Of a DNA stretch of 64,000 bases, positions 10,562-23,800 are shown in pieces. Where the stretch lies: the NCBI RefSeq assembly GCF_019649055.1, contig NW_026570306.1:248001-312000 (forward strand), read 5' to 3'. Every line of letters begins with the position of its first letter. Positions within the stretch are counted from its first letter, which is position 1. This stretch comes from Paramacrobiotus metropolitanus. Its lineage: Eukaryota; Tardigrada; Eutardigrada; Parachela; Macrobiotidae. The position numbers and the translations under genes are program-made. The notes beneath the pieces were generated by a model. That model was not told the DNA's origin, ran no database searches, and saw only the letters and a list, made by a program, of their open reading frames with translations.

Positions 10562-11326
10562 GCTACGTGGAATAATTACTTGGGATTGGTTTACGTAAGA
10601 CTTATGCAGTCATCTAACTGATAAAAGTTTTGGTATTTTGTTACTATATAACTGCTTGTTTTTTCATAGACGTTTCGTAATGCTTCTCGCAAGGCGTTTT
10701 TAGTTTCTATTATTTAAAACTTAGTCAAAATAACTTAGTTATTTTGTTTTTGCTATGCTGCTGTGTACTGCTGTGTGTACTGCTGTACTGATTTGTGTGT
10801 ACTGCTGTTATTACTGCTGTTACTGCTGCTTTTGGTATAATTGTTTGTATATTAATCGCATCAAGAGATTATTTCTTGCACTGCAGTATTACGCAGATTG
10901 ATAACCTCAATAATTCCACATTAAAACTTGAAAATTGTTGCATAGCTGGTGATTAAGCGATGCAGTGCCGGCAAGAAACGGATACTCTGTTAAACCTTAC
11001 AGAATCGTCTGCCTGGCGGTCTCTCTCGCTGTTCATGTGAGTACTTGCAATGCTGTATATTAAAAGGTCAGCATTAGATAATAACATCAGATCCGACTGC
11101 TAGACAGACTTTTCCAAGAGTGACCTCCTTCTTTTGTTTTTGAATCCGGGATGCCAGTACTCGTTAACCACGATTACAGCACACGCGCAAAATACAGCAC
11201 GTGCTGACGTATTTCATAACTTTGCGCACTCGGCAAGTTCACCGAAATTTGTTTATTCATTACAAAGTTCTTCCGTTGCATTTTCGATAAAAAGAATAAT
11301 AACTACTCTTCATATAGCGAAATAAA
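10562..11326. other. Spacer containing an imperfect TACTGCTG repeat
   Basis: No coding frame is supported. At about 10755-10834 the words TGCTG, ACTGCTG and TGTGTACTGCTG recur as a degenerate simple repeat. The remainder is AT-rich. Confidence 0.5.
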
Positions 11327-11896
11327 ATGGCAGAGTTGCTTCGTTCTGTGTATGGTAAAGCAGCACTAAGTTCGTGCGATCTTTGTAACTGCACAGTTTG
11401 GATTCCGGGGACTGAGACTATTGAAAACCCTGACGGGTACCTTGTCTGCAAAAATCCGGCATGTGCACATTTATGTTCCTGCCATCATTTACAATCAACA
11501 TCATCCAGCAGCGCGCTAGTTGCGGCAAGCGTCAGTGCAGGACCGTTGTTTGCAACTGGGAGTACGCAAGGTCCCGGGAATTCCGGAACAATTGGCCGCA
11601 CTACAAATCCGGTTGACGTCCTAGCAACAATTCGTGACATCTCCGCCCGGAGAGGAAGCGCCAGCGTTGCTCTTACCCACGCCGGCTCATCCAACATGAA
11701 TGCTCATACTCCACCTCACAGCTCACCTTTTCTCCCACACCGAAAACGGGAGGGCCGGGCTTACACACAGCTGGCGAACGCCCGCAAGCGAAGGCGTGGA
11801 CAGCGCGGTCCCGCTGAAATGTGGCTTAAGGCGACAGTTATTGTGCTCACACAGCATACACGACCTACACTAGTGCGCTACGGATCAGCTCGGTAA
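11327..11896 (+). CDS. Hypothetical Cys/His-rich and Ser-rich protein, 189 aa
   Basis: An intact ATG-to-TAA frame. The first 55 residues carry a cluster of Cys and His (C-D-L-C-N-C, then C-K-N-P-A-C-A-H-L-C-S-C-H-H), consistent with a small zinc-binding fold. The middle is Ser/Gly/Thr-rich and the C-terminal part is basic (K-R-K-R-R-R-type cluster). It lies 765 bp downstream of the integrase gene on the same strand and could be a second gene of the same element. No family was recognised. Confidence 0.4.
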   Translation: MAELLRSVYGKAALSSCDLCNCTVWIPGTETIENPDGYLVCKNPACAHLCSCHHLQSTSSSSALVAASVSAGPLFATGSTQGPGNSGTIGRTTNPVDVLATIRDISARRGSASVALTHAGSSNMNAHTPPHSSPFLPHRKREGRAYTQLANARKRRRGQRGPAEMWLKATVIVLTQHTRPTLVRYGSAR

Positions 11897-13499
11897 ACAT
11901 TGCAGAGTGCTTCTCTAGATTGTAAGTTTATGTTTGACCGGACATTTTGACACGTTACCGCGCAACCTCGTATACTTGTGGCTTCTGGCCTTGCGTCGTA
12001 TTGTTAGTATTGCATCTTATTGTTAGTATTTTATTTGCATGCAAGTACAGAACTATGTTCGTGTAAACATGGGTAAAACTCGCAGAATTTTTAAGTTATG
12101 TATTTCATCTTTTACGGACACTTTGCGTAAGCTTGTAATTTACTGCAGCAGAAAATACTTAATTACATATCTGCACTCCACACTCTACAATCATCTGCAC
12201 TCTACAGTTTTATATCTATATAATGTAATACTATTATTGTAACTAAAAAGCAAGTACAGTATTTATGTATCCACTGGTTCCGTGGTTACAATCGTTAGTC
12301 TTATGTATTCTGTATTAAGTACTGTGCAGTAAACGTTTTTCGGGTGCTGTGTGCGTTTTCTATACTGAAGATCATCCTCTGACCACTTGTATTTCACAAA
12401 CAAACAAAATATTGCAAATGTTGGTAATCCTACAGAAAATATGAAAATTTTTTAGGCCACTAAAACTGACCACTGATCTACGAATCCATAAAAACGGCGA
12501 AGAATTACGTTTTGGGCGTTAAGACTAAATAAATATGTATATGAGGAGAAGTATAAGTATTTTGAATTTTCAAGTCGAAGAGTGACTCCGGGGTGTGTTA
12601 ATGTTTTTTTGTATTTCTTGCGCTCTTCAAAGATGGTTGATCATAAACGTACGTTCAAAGATGTAGTTAAAGCTCCTTCTGCAAATTCAGGTCTTTAGAC
12701 ATTGGGGATCTCTAAAGACGACTTTCTTTAAAGAATACTTCCTCGGACAAGTTTCTTTAGAGAATAGTTCCTAGTCCAATGATAAATGTAAAAATTCTCA
12801 AAATGATGTATTTTCAACTTCAAGCATCTCTTCACAAAATTTGTAGATATTTTGGCTCTTCAAAGAAAAAGTGCTAATGTTCGAATAACAATCGCGTTTC
12901 TTTAAAGAACTGTTTATCTTTAAAGGAATGTTACACTTTTGTCCACTCCGGCGCGGCATACGTACGAGCATGTATGGAACTGTTTGCAATAATGTAAGAT
13001 GCATCCATCAACTGTCAAAATTACCCTCGTCAACAACACCGACGCTCGGTGTTATTTGGTAGATTTACTGTGCTATAAAATCCCAGTTATCTGTGCTGCA
13101 TCCATCAGTTATGTAATATCGGTTCTTCGCTGTAGGAAAATAAATACAGTAATTATTCTAAATCTAAAACATCTTATACAAGTTCGTAGCAGATCTCTGT
13201 TGCGCTGCCAGCAGCTTGCTTAACGACTCTGTACACTGTAGAATTTACGGTGTTTCTGCATTGATTGTACATACATTTTATTCATAAAATCTATAGTTCG
13301 GAATTTGCGATAAGCAAACGGCCAGTACCCATGCTATAGATACCATGACTAAGAGGCATCGCGTCCTGCGTCGGAGAGAGATGCTTACCTCTTTCGTCTT
13401 GCGGAAAACTACACCCGTGTGACGACATCGTCACTAGTCGCACAGCACCGCCAACAGTCACCGGAAGTGCGCGTGCAGGTATGCCGTGCACATTCCTGC
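11897..13499. other. AT-rich non-coding region with TTCTTTAAAGAA palindromes
   Basis: No supported gene. The 12-bp palindrome TTCTTTAAAGAA occurs at 12724-12735 and 12898-12909, with related TCTTTAGAGAA and CTCTAAAGA words between them. Confidence 0.4.
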
Positions 13500-13860
13500 G
13501 CGGTCATATGACATCATAGTGACCGCATATTACATCATCATGCCGTCATGTACTCTGTCATTGGCTTGTCGCCACACCAGCCCCTCCCATGGCAGCCGAG
13601 CCCATCCGGACCAGGACAATATATAAAGCACCCTTCCACACCGTACCAGTCAGTAGTCTGACAGCAGTCCACCAGCAGTCTACCACTCGACTACCAGCCT
13701 ACACCTGGATTACCTAGCATTAGTATTGTTATTGTGGGCATAGTGTTATATTGAATAAAGGTCACTGTCTTACGGGTGCGTTGCCTAATCGTTATAGGGC
13801 ACATAGGTAACAAGTAAAGGTCATCGTCGACCTGCACAGGTGTAGCACAGGTGCACTTAC
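13500..13860 (+). mobile_element. Possible solo LTR (promoter plus polyadenylation unit)
   Basis: Within 140 bp there is a TATATAAAG box (13620-13628), an initiator-like TCAGTAGT at about 13649, and an AATAAA signal (13754-13759), with no open frame. A compact promoter followed this closely by a poly(A) signal is characteristic of an LTR. Repeated CCAGCAGTC/CAGCAGTC words lie between. Terminal TG/CA and target-site duplication were not resolved, so the limits are approximate. Confidence 0.35.
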
Positions 13861-14684
13861 AGGAGAACTCTATACTGCGACACCCGCGAAACCGCGATGG
13901 ACCGACCACGGGTAGACACTGGACAGACCAAATTCTCCCTTCTCCTGTAACTCATCTCTCATTTTGCCTATCGCATGTGCATGTGCACTTGCGGCCTACC
14001 GATTGTCACTTTTGGGAGTCGGGCCCGTCTCTCTGTGACCATGCCCGTTACTAGTTAGCACAGTCTTAATTGCTTTTTAATTACTTTTTATGGCCAGTGC
14101 TCGCGATTTGTGGGCATGGGTACTAGTCTACGTGCTTATCGCAAATCAGGTATTTTGTAACATTAGATAATGGTATGTATTACGGTTTCGGTTTTTAAAA
14201 GCGTCTACTTATGCTTCCTCCGTGAGGTTGCTCTTGGTGTCCATTTTTGTCTACATACAGAGTACGTATATTGTGTACAACAATACCGATATAATACTGT
14301 ACCTATATGCATATACTATAGAAGTATGTATTTTTTGTATGGCCTAATTTAAGTCAAATGATTTCTCAGCCATTTCTGCGTGGATTGGCACATTAATTCG
14401 CACCCGTGCCTTGAGGTCATCGCATGAAACAGCGCATAAATACAGTGCATCAGCATTGTACGAGTACATATGGATACGAGTACCGTAAAACTGTAAACAA
14501 ATGCCGGCTTGCATCAGCACATGGCAAATAAATAAGGCAGCTCATCATCAATAACGAGCAGTACATTTTTGTTCGACCTTATACTGGACCTGCAAGGCAC
14601 TTGGAGTCGTATACGTCATTCGCGCTACATCACGCAGTTTTGCGCACTTTTTTGTAACATGAATCGAGCGGTAGAATGGGATAT
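13861..14684. other. Spacer between LTR-like unit and PSME4 3' end
   Basis: No gene-like frame; short ORFs only. Confidence 0.3.
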
Positions 14685-14690
14685 TTTATT
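14685..14690 (-). terminator. Candidate poly(A) signal for PSME4
   Basis: AATAAA on the minus strand about 200 nt downstream of the PSME4 stop codon. Confidence 0.4.
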
Positions 14691-14891
14691 AATAAAAAAC
14701 AATATTCAGAGGAAAATTATCGCAAGCCACACGATCACAATCTCTTCAAACTCAAGTCAATAACATTATTATCTGCAATCCAGGGACATCCAATCTAACC
14801 AGTAAAAACACGCCAAATCAACGCAACAATTTTCCCCAAATTTTTCTTCCATTTTAACAGCATAACTTTCCACCAAGAACACAGTATTATT

Positions 14892-17800
14892 TCACGCATA
14901 GTACGTGGGCGAGACGAGCAGATCGGTCAACAAGGCCAGCTGCTCCTCGGTGAACTTGGTCTTGTGTTCGGCCCAGTTGTCGAGATGCGTGCGGCGGAAT
15001 TCCTTGATGGTGTTCTTCACCGTCTGGTTGACCGGCTGCGGATCGTTGACGTGCCCGCTGAGCAGCACCAGGACGTCGGGTTCGTGCTGGCCGATGCCGT
15101 AGGGCTGCGAGACGATGTAGGCGCACAGCCCCAACACGCCGGCGTGCCGCGTTAACAGGGATTTGGGCGTGCGGGCGTCCGTCGGCTGTTTGATGACGGG
15201 CGTCTCCGACTGCCGGTAGAAGCGGTCTAGGAGGGGTTTGTCCAACTGCAGGAAACCGCACTGCGCCAAACCTGTTTCAACGCCCGTTCTTTTATAATAA
15301 CGACGATAATATTACACAATTAATTCACGAAGTAGTAGAACTTTTTTAAACTTAAGTAAATTGTACACAAAAATTACTGCTTCACAGAATAAACTAGCAT
15401 TATTAACCGAAGAAAAGCACTAATACCAAAGAATGTCCTGAAATTTCCTTAAATAAATGATTAAATCCTACAGACAAAAAAATTATCAAAGTTATAATTA
15501 TACATAAGACGCAGCTACATGCAACTAATCTTTACAACTCAAAGTCTCAGACAGAAGATTCTACATTTCGCTAATTTTTCTAGCAGTTTGTCTATTTTTT
15601 TGTAGAACATTTTAGTAAACCAGATCTACAAAATCGTCATTTAGAGCCCAGGAAATAACTAATAAAAAGTATTTATCAAGATACTAAATGAATTGTTTAA
15701 CACATTATCGAGTAAATAACTGGCAAAATTACCGAACAAGCACTGTGTTACTACCGAATAAATTATTAATCTCACTCGTTGTTGAGCCCGGCGGAAATTA
15801 TTTACTGCCGCAGAAAATACTTCCATTTATATTCCGACTGATTCTTAACAAATTGAGGGCCGCAGAACGTACCGGCCAACGTGACACAGGCCATCTCGCG
15901 CACTTCCAGACTCTCATCCTCCAGACTGCCCAGGACCATCTGCTTGACGCGCGCCACCGGCGACGGCGTCAGGCGTTGGATGGCGAAGAAGTTGCTGAAG
16001 ACGGCCGTCTGCAGATGCTCCAGCGCCAGCACCCGATCGCGCCACCACAACGCATTGCCCACATCGGCTAAGATGCGCTCCACCTGCCCCAGCATCTCCC
16101 CGATCTCCGCCGGCGACAGGGCGATCTGCGACAAGCAGGCCAGGGCCGCCACACAGTCCCGTCGCAGCTCGTCGTCCCGCGTGTCGCTCTCGAAACGCAT
16201 CAGCAACGGCAGAAACCACTACACAGCACAGGGATGCAAAAATTTTTAATAAAAAACAGCAAAGTAGAGAAATTAATCAGAGCAGTGAAATAAAACGGAT
16301 AAAAAGATACAAAAACCGTACAACAGCGGTTTATGCCGGTAAGATGGCGCTTGTCATCAGCCAGCCTAAACCACTGCTCTACGATCTTTCATTTTGTGAA
16401 CAATGTTATCAGCTTAGCACTGCTCACACAAAGATCAATTTATCTAAAACAACAATGATTAATCAAATAAAATAATGCAAGGCAAGGTAATGAACTAAAA
16501 AACTTATACAAAATTTCAAAGTCTTAATGCTAATTAATAAAAAAAATTAAACAACCAAATTTAAACAATTTAAAATGCCTGCTCTTTTTTAACTATTAAA
16601 TTATTCTTTTGAGAAAATTATTAAAAAAACACAATTCAAATGATTAATTTATCCCACTTAATTAAGAAAATAACCACAAGAAAATTCAAAGAAATATATA
16701 TAAAACCGCTCCAAAACGCAAAAACCTTAGTGCTAATTAAACCATTATTAACAAGAAATTTTAATAGTATCTAAAAATAAAGCGGATACAAAGTACGTAG
16801 TTGTTTAGTCACTACTAAATTCGGCTTCAGTCTTTTCCGAGAAATGCCGGCAGGCACAGAGTGCAACAGAAACCATTTTCTTTCATTCTGATCTGAATTT
16901 CAGTCAGACATCAAGAAAGTTATCAAACAAATTACCTGCAGCTCCGGCGGTGAGAAGCCCATCGTGTTGAGAACATGCTGACAGATCAGTTTGACCATCG
17001 TCTTGAACAGACGCATAATATCTTCCAGTTCCGTCGGACTATTCCCGCTCTTCAGCAACTCCTTACAACGCGGAAAATACTCCTTCAGCAGATTCACAAA
17101 TTTCGGTCCCTGCTCCATTTCTTTCGACAGGTTCGGCAGCTGGATTTCACATCTACAGTAAAAAGAGTATCCTAAATTTTACCATTAACAAAACCAGTTT
17201 AATGCGCACATGACTTGACCATTGTGATTCCGAATTAGATTCGCAGCCATCGCACTACAAGTAACCCGACAATTTTCTTATTATTCTGCTCTTCCGAAAA
17301 ATTAGCGAATCGAGTGAATTATTCGGGATTTAAATTCACTTTAACTAGACAGAATTAAATTCAAATGGCAAAACATTGACAAAACAGTCAAAGGAAACCA
17401 AATGCTCGGGAAAATGCAATCTTAATTTAATTTGAACTAATTTGATTAATTTAATTTGTTTATGTTATTTTAGTTTGATTTAATTCGCCTTAACCGGATA
17501 AAAAATCATTTTAATCCGCAAAACATTTATAAAATGCTCAGAGCCAAATAGCGGAAAAGTTAACGTTGATTTAATGTGGAAAAAAATGCAAAAAATTCTC
17601 ACCAAAAATCTAGTTCCGAGAAATTTATTTTGGAAAAAATCATGAAAGGATTTCCAAGAAAATTACCAAATATTTTAACAAAAATGCCTCACCTGTACAT
17701 ATTGGCCAGCGTCCAGGCCACGCGGTCGCGGTAGCGCTCCTCCATCCGTTCCTTCATAATCTCCTCGATGCGCTGGTGCAGCTCCTTCCGGCGCCAGTCA

Positions 17801-20800
17801 TACTGCACGAAGAAGGCACTCTGCAGGACGTACAGCCGCGATGACGCCTGGAAAGAGGTGTCGTTCTTCGGCAGATCAAACAGCACTTTCAGCAGGGGAT
17901 AGGTGCGCCGCGCATCCCCCTCGTTTAGCCCGGAATGCGCCAGCTCCCCCCAATCCGCCAGCGACTCCGTGGTCAGATTGTTCAGCGCCAATTTTAGTAG
18001 CGGGGTTAACTGCTCCCATAGATGGGTGATTTTCTTGTACGGCCATCGCTTGGAACCACTGCCATAAATTGATAATTATTCTATTGAACTCAGTTTAACT
18101 TTTATTTATACTATTTTTATTTTATTCAGTTTTTATAATTTATTATGTTTATTGTTTCATGATTCTTTTTCAAAAATTATTTTCTTAGGTTTTCAAAAAT
18201 TGTTTATTTTCAAAAATGTGCGATTGTTTTCAAAAGTGTGCAGTTTTTATTCATATTATTAATTCTGCAGTGCCAATGTTAGTAAGATGAAGAAGACACA
18301 TAAATCACAGCTAACCGTAGAGCGATGGCAAGCTAAGATTTCCTCATTTCGGATTTAAAAGCAAAACCTGATCACGCATTCATGTTAATACTCCGATTCT
18401 GTAACATTTCAGTTTTATTATTTTTCAATGTTCTGGTTAAGGTTTTGTTTTTAATCGCTAATAAGATAAAAAAAATGCCTGCGCTGGTGGTGGAATAGTT
18501 AGTTATTCGACTGTATCCATGCACGTCTATTTAAATTTAAACGCGCATTATCATCTATCTCCCTTCGTTTTTCTTAAATGTTTATTACTTTCGGCAGCTG
18601 TTCTTCAAATGGAGCACAATTCCGATTACTCAATAATTACAGCCCAAACTTCCGCACACATTGCTACTGGCGTTTCCGTCTACCTTGTCTATCAAATCGA
18701 GTTACGAAACACTTCCTTGGCAGTGTCTACCAAAATTACTCACTTCCTTGTGAAATACTGCCAAAAAATATCCCGCGGTTATCATAATTTTCTCTGACAA
18801 AATTATCGGATTTTCTGGCAAAATTTGGAGGAAATATGACTTGCACAAAACATTCCATTAAAAAAATTGGAAATTCGATTTCACGAAAAATCCGTGGCAA
18901 GATGTCTAAATGCGAGAAACTGCCCTGCGCGATAACGAATCAACATCGAGGATGGTATAATTAATAACGAAGCGTTCAATTTCTCAAGCAATTAATTCCG
19001 TATACAAAATGCCGGCAATTTGAAAACTAAATTTTATTTTAAATTTATGTCAAATTAAATCTAAAATTTAAATTAAAAAAATCAACTTAAATTCATACTT
19101 TTAATCTTTACTTTGTTTCAAATTAAAATTAAATCAAATTTTATTCAAATTTAATTTTTTTTTACTTATGCAATGGTGGCGTTTTGACCGTTATTTTACC
19201 GAATAATTCCCGTTAAAATTTCCGCTGCACACCGCTGCTGATGCTCCTCTTTAGACGCGATCAAACGCTGCAGATGCGGTAATAACAGCGGCAAAAACGC
19301 GTCTTCAAAATGCCGGAACAGTGTGCGGAAAATCCAGTAGGTGTATGTATCGAATTTCCCGTGCAACTTGGAGTCTTCCACCGATAGCAATCGTATGAGA
19401 ATATCCACGTACGCCTCGTCCGTCATCTTCTCGTAGATGATCTTCTCCAGCTGGTTCAACGATTCCGGCACTTTACCCAGACAGATCTGATCCTTCAGCG
19501 GAGCTGCCAACTGTCGGAAGAAATGAAGACACCATTAAACTATTTGTTAAACAATAATACAATTTTCTAGAGCACAGCCTTCTAAAAATATGAATTTAAC
19601 AATATTCAGTAAATTTATATTTAGAATTTATTATCTATGAGACAACATTCACTCATAATTCTGTAGAGAATCAAAAACAAGGTTCCCAATAATTAAAAAA
19701 GAAATTCAAGATCCACCACACCAAAAAATTTTTTCTATAGTACAAAGGTGAACCGATATCTGGAAAACAAAAAATTATTTCTTAAGCTGCATCAAAATTT
19801 GTTTAGCAAACTTTTCGCTTCGAATTTACGGCCGCAATTCCCTTTTACCCGGACAGTACGCCACCATTCTACGATCGTATGATGTTATATAACTAAATCT
19901 TAAAAAAACTAGCGCATTCGCCCCAAAATAATTACTTTGATAACGTCAGATTTATTCTAAAAAAGTTAATTGTTATTAACAACAATTAACGCAGAAAAAA
20001 CACTAATTTATCAAAAGCGCTGGTGTTTCAAAAACTAAAACAGGCATCAAATTATTAACAATTATTAACAAAGAAAAAATACTAATCAAAAGGTTTTATC
20101 AGCGCACCGTTTTATCAAAACTTCGCACCATTAATAAAATGTCAAAATATTTTAAAAATATTTTGAACAAAGCTGAGACATGTCAACTAAATGCCTTTGC
20201 AAAAAAAAGCTAACTTTAACATTGGGCACATGGAACACGAGCTCACCACTCTTCAATTTCACTGATTCCGCTTACAACAAGCTCAAGCAAACCGAGCATA
20301 TAAACCGGCAATTACCGTCCGTTATAAACACACCTTCAGCGTTTCCGGCCATCCATAGTAGCCATGCTGGATCTTCTCCACGAAGATCGTATTATCGTAT
20401 TCCTCCGTGTTGCGAGGGAGTTTGGCTTCGTCGAAGCACAGCCAGAGATTGTCGGGACGGATCCCGGCGGGCGGGAGACCATTCGGCGCGCTGGTCAGCG
20501 TGTTTTTTAAGTGCACTTCGGTGCGGACGATGGGCCGCTTCAGCCAGCGCATAAAACTCAGCATCGGGTGCTGGGAGAGTTTGCGCGCCTTCTCCGAACT
20601 GGGATTGGCCCAGTTGTCCATGAAGGTGTCGATCATGTTCGGCTCCAAGGCCACATCACGACGAACTACAAATTCATTCAGTACATTATCCGTTAACAAC
20701 GCTTCTCACACTGCGGAACATTTTCAAGCAAGAATCCTTCTGAGAAATAATTTGAGGCATCGAAAAAACGCTTCATAAAAAGTAGGAAACAATCAATAAT

Positions 20801-23800
20801 TCTAATATCGCAAATTTCAAATGTTGCCGACGCTGGTTATTTTGGAAAGTTAGTGAACAAACAGTCGCCACTCAAAACCACTGCACTACGTTCATTACTA
20901 ATCAACAAAACTGAAACCATGTGCAACCGTCAAACACAGAAGAGCAATAAGTTCCAGTTTTAATCATTACAAAAAATAACCAAATAAAAATTTCAGTGAG
21001 CAGATAAAAATTTTTGATCATAAATGATTTTCAAATATCGCAAACGATGGTTATAGTAAAGAGTTAATGAACCAACACCCCTCCCCTAACATCACTAACC
21101 ACAACCGTTGCACTACAATCATCACTAACCGATAAAAACGAAACCGCGGATGACTAACGAATCTAATTTTATTAATTGCAAAAAAAATCGTGCAATGAGT
21201 TTCCTATTAAGTATATTCTTTTGAAATTACACATTTTGCTGATAATAATATTTCTGGGAATAAAAGCCCGATACATTCTGCCATCCGTGCAAAACCGATC
21301 AACTTACTGAGATGCGACAGGACAAAGAGGGAAAAGTGGAAGTTCTTTGGTTTCGTCAGGCGTTCGCGTACAAAATCCAGCAGCTCATTGACGAGGACGA
21401 AGAAGAGCTTCTCGTTCTCCCGGCTCTCCACGGCCCGGTTCTCCCACATCTCCTCCATATCGTGGACCGATGGAGGATCGCCGTCCACCGCCGCGCCGGC
21501 ATTTTTCACCAGCATCTGGCGGGCCACTTCCATGGCCTTCTCGGCCTGCACAATGTGGATCGTCGTCGTCGAGAAGTGCCGGTCCATCTTGTCCGCCAGT
21601 TTATCGAAGATCAACGACACCGTCTTGCTCTCCGATGTCACTTTGATCAGGCACGGAAAGCACTACAAACAACCAAATGCTGCTTAGCCATTACATGAAT
21701 AATCAGTACCGTAAGCATTAAGAAACGAGAACAATTTATTGTATGTATTAAAAGAAAAAATTAGAGGCTTAAAAAAAACAGTTTTACAATGAATTTGTTC
21801 TTCAAAAAAACTTCATTACGTTACGGTTTATTTTTACAGGGTTATGCTTATGAAACGATGTTATTCTATTGTAACAAAAGCGCTACAATATAATTAACTT
21901 AAATGCATTTTACTGCAATAAAAAAAACGTAAAAATTTAATATCGAAAAAAAGGTTAATCATAGTTAAATTACACAAATTACATTAAATAATTACACAAA
22001 CCTGTTCACTACTAATGTAATTAAAGGAGATAAAATAAAGTTATTAAAGGAGATAAAATTTTATTTATCGAAGAAACGCTTAACCGTTACTTCCTAAAAT
22101 TCAAGAAAATCTTGACTGGCCAGTAATTGTAAATTTCCTAGAAATTAAAAAAATTAAAGTGGAGGTAATTATTTATTTAAGATTATAATACAAATTTGCT
22201 TCTGTGATGGGACTGTTTTTTTTAAATTCAGTACAATTTCCTAATGCATTATGCCGAATTCACCTTGGACAGCGTGTGCCAGTCGTGTTTGGTGACCAGT
22301 GAGCCGCCTTTGCCGCCGAAGATGAGATACAGCGCGCCCTTCATCTGCGCCGCCATCTCCTTGTTATCCTTGGACGTCTCCAGCTTGCTGATGATGTCGT
22401 CGACGAACGCCCGGTAGGTGAACTGCAGATTGGCCAGGGCGTCCTGGAAGTAGTTCTGCCCGAGCACGCGCACATCCCGGTACTGCCCGGTGGCCAGATC
22501 GATCATCTCCTTCATGATGGCCGACCGCAGGACGGTCAGCGGTGAGCCACGATGGTCCTAGAAACCGACCAAGAGCTCAATAACCGTTCTTCGATGCCGG
22601 GGCAAAAAAGGCAACGCCTTATTAGATGAAATATAAATACAATGAAAAGCGCAGTTACGCCAGCAGTGTTGAAGAAACTTCCATACGAAAAAACGGAAAA
22701 TCTCTTAGGCGGCCAATAATGATTAAGTTAACACCGACCATACGTATGTGTTCGGAGACAGCTTCTAGGTCAGCCGTTGTACTACAATGTCATACATTAG
22801 CACGCACCGAGAGAATCAAGAACGATATTCTCCATTCAAAAAACTTAAGAAAATAAAAGGAATAAAATATCATCTGATGAAAATGAAGTTATGCAGACCA
22901 CCATAAAATTTGCCTTCTTGATGCAGCAAAAAAACGCAAAAGCAAATTCAACAATTAAAATATCCGTCAAAAGCAATCAAGCCATAGATTAACTAAAATT
23001 ACATTAATACTATTCAAGTATTTTTAATTAGAATAAATCATCACATTGTAATATCCAAGAAATTTTTCCAAAATAATCGAAGAAAAATCGGTAATCATTA
23101 CTTAAAACACGTTAACACAATATTTTTATTAATAGATGTTGTTATTTTTTCCAAATATTTCCATTTGTGATTAGTGTGCATTTTTCCACTCACATAATGG
23201 CGTCGTTCATGCTGCAGCAGTACCCGCTCGAACACCACCAAGCGCATCTGTTCCTTTTTCGATCCCAGCACCCGCGTCATGGTCTTCCTGGAAATAATAT
23301 GCGCCTTAATCCGCATCTGCAATTCCTCGTTCTCCAGCCCGCGGAAGAACATGAGAGCCTTGAAGATGCGCAGAATGATCTTGATGGACTTGACGTCGTC
23401 CTCATCCGCCGCCGAGATCTTGCGCAGCACCGGCTGGACGTGCTGGAAGATGTAGTCGCGGGCTGGTTGGCCGCGCAGACGGATCTCGCGCTGCGACAGA
23501 CTGATGATGGGATCGGGCTGCTTGGAGTAGATCTCCACCGAGGTGGGGCAGGGCAGGAGGCGTTTCTCGGGGGCGGTGTCGAAGGGGAAACGGATGCCGG
23601 CACCGGCTGCAAGCATAAACAATATTAATGAAAATTAAGAAAATAACTTAAATTGATACATTTAACTTTAATCTGCGCTTTAATTTATTTTTGCAATATT
23701 TTCCAGCGCGGGGTGGAAGGGGAAACGGATGCCGGCACCGGCTACAAGCAGAAATTTTACAAATCAGTTTTAAATCAATAACTTTAATTTAATCTACGCT

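Noticed and set aside
10747-10835. Possible CRISPR-like or regulatory array
   Set aside because: Irregular TACTGCTG simple repeat without constant repeat/spacer structure.
14887-15261. 124-codon minus frame overlapping the last PSME4 exon
   Set aside because: Arg/Ala/Pro-rich shadow of the true frame, which encodes the conserved PA200 C-terminus.
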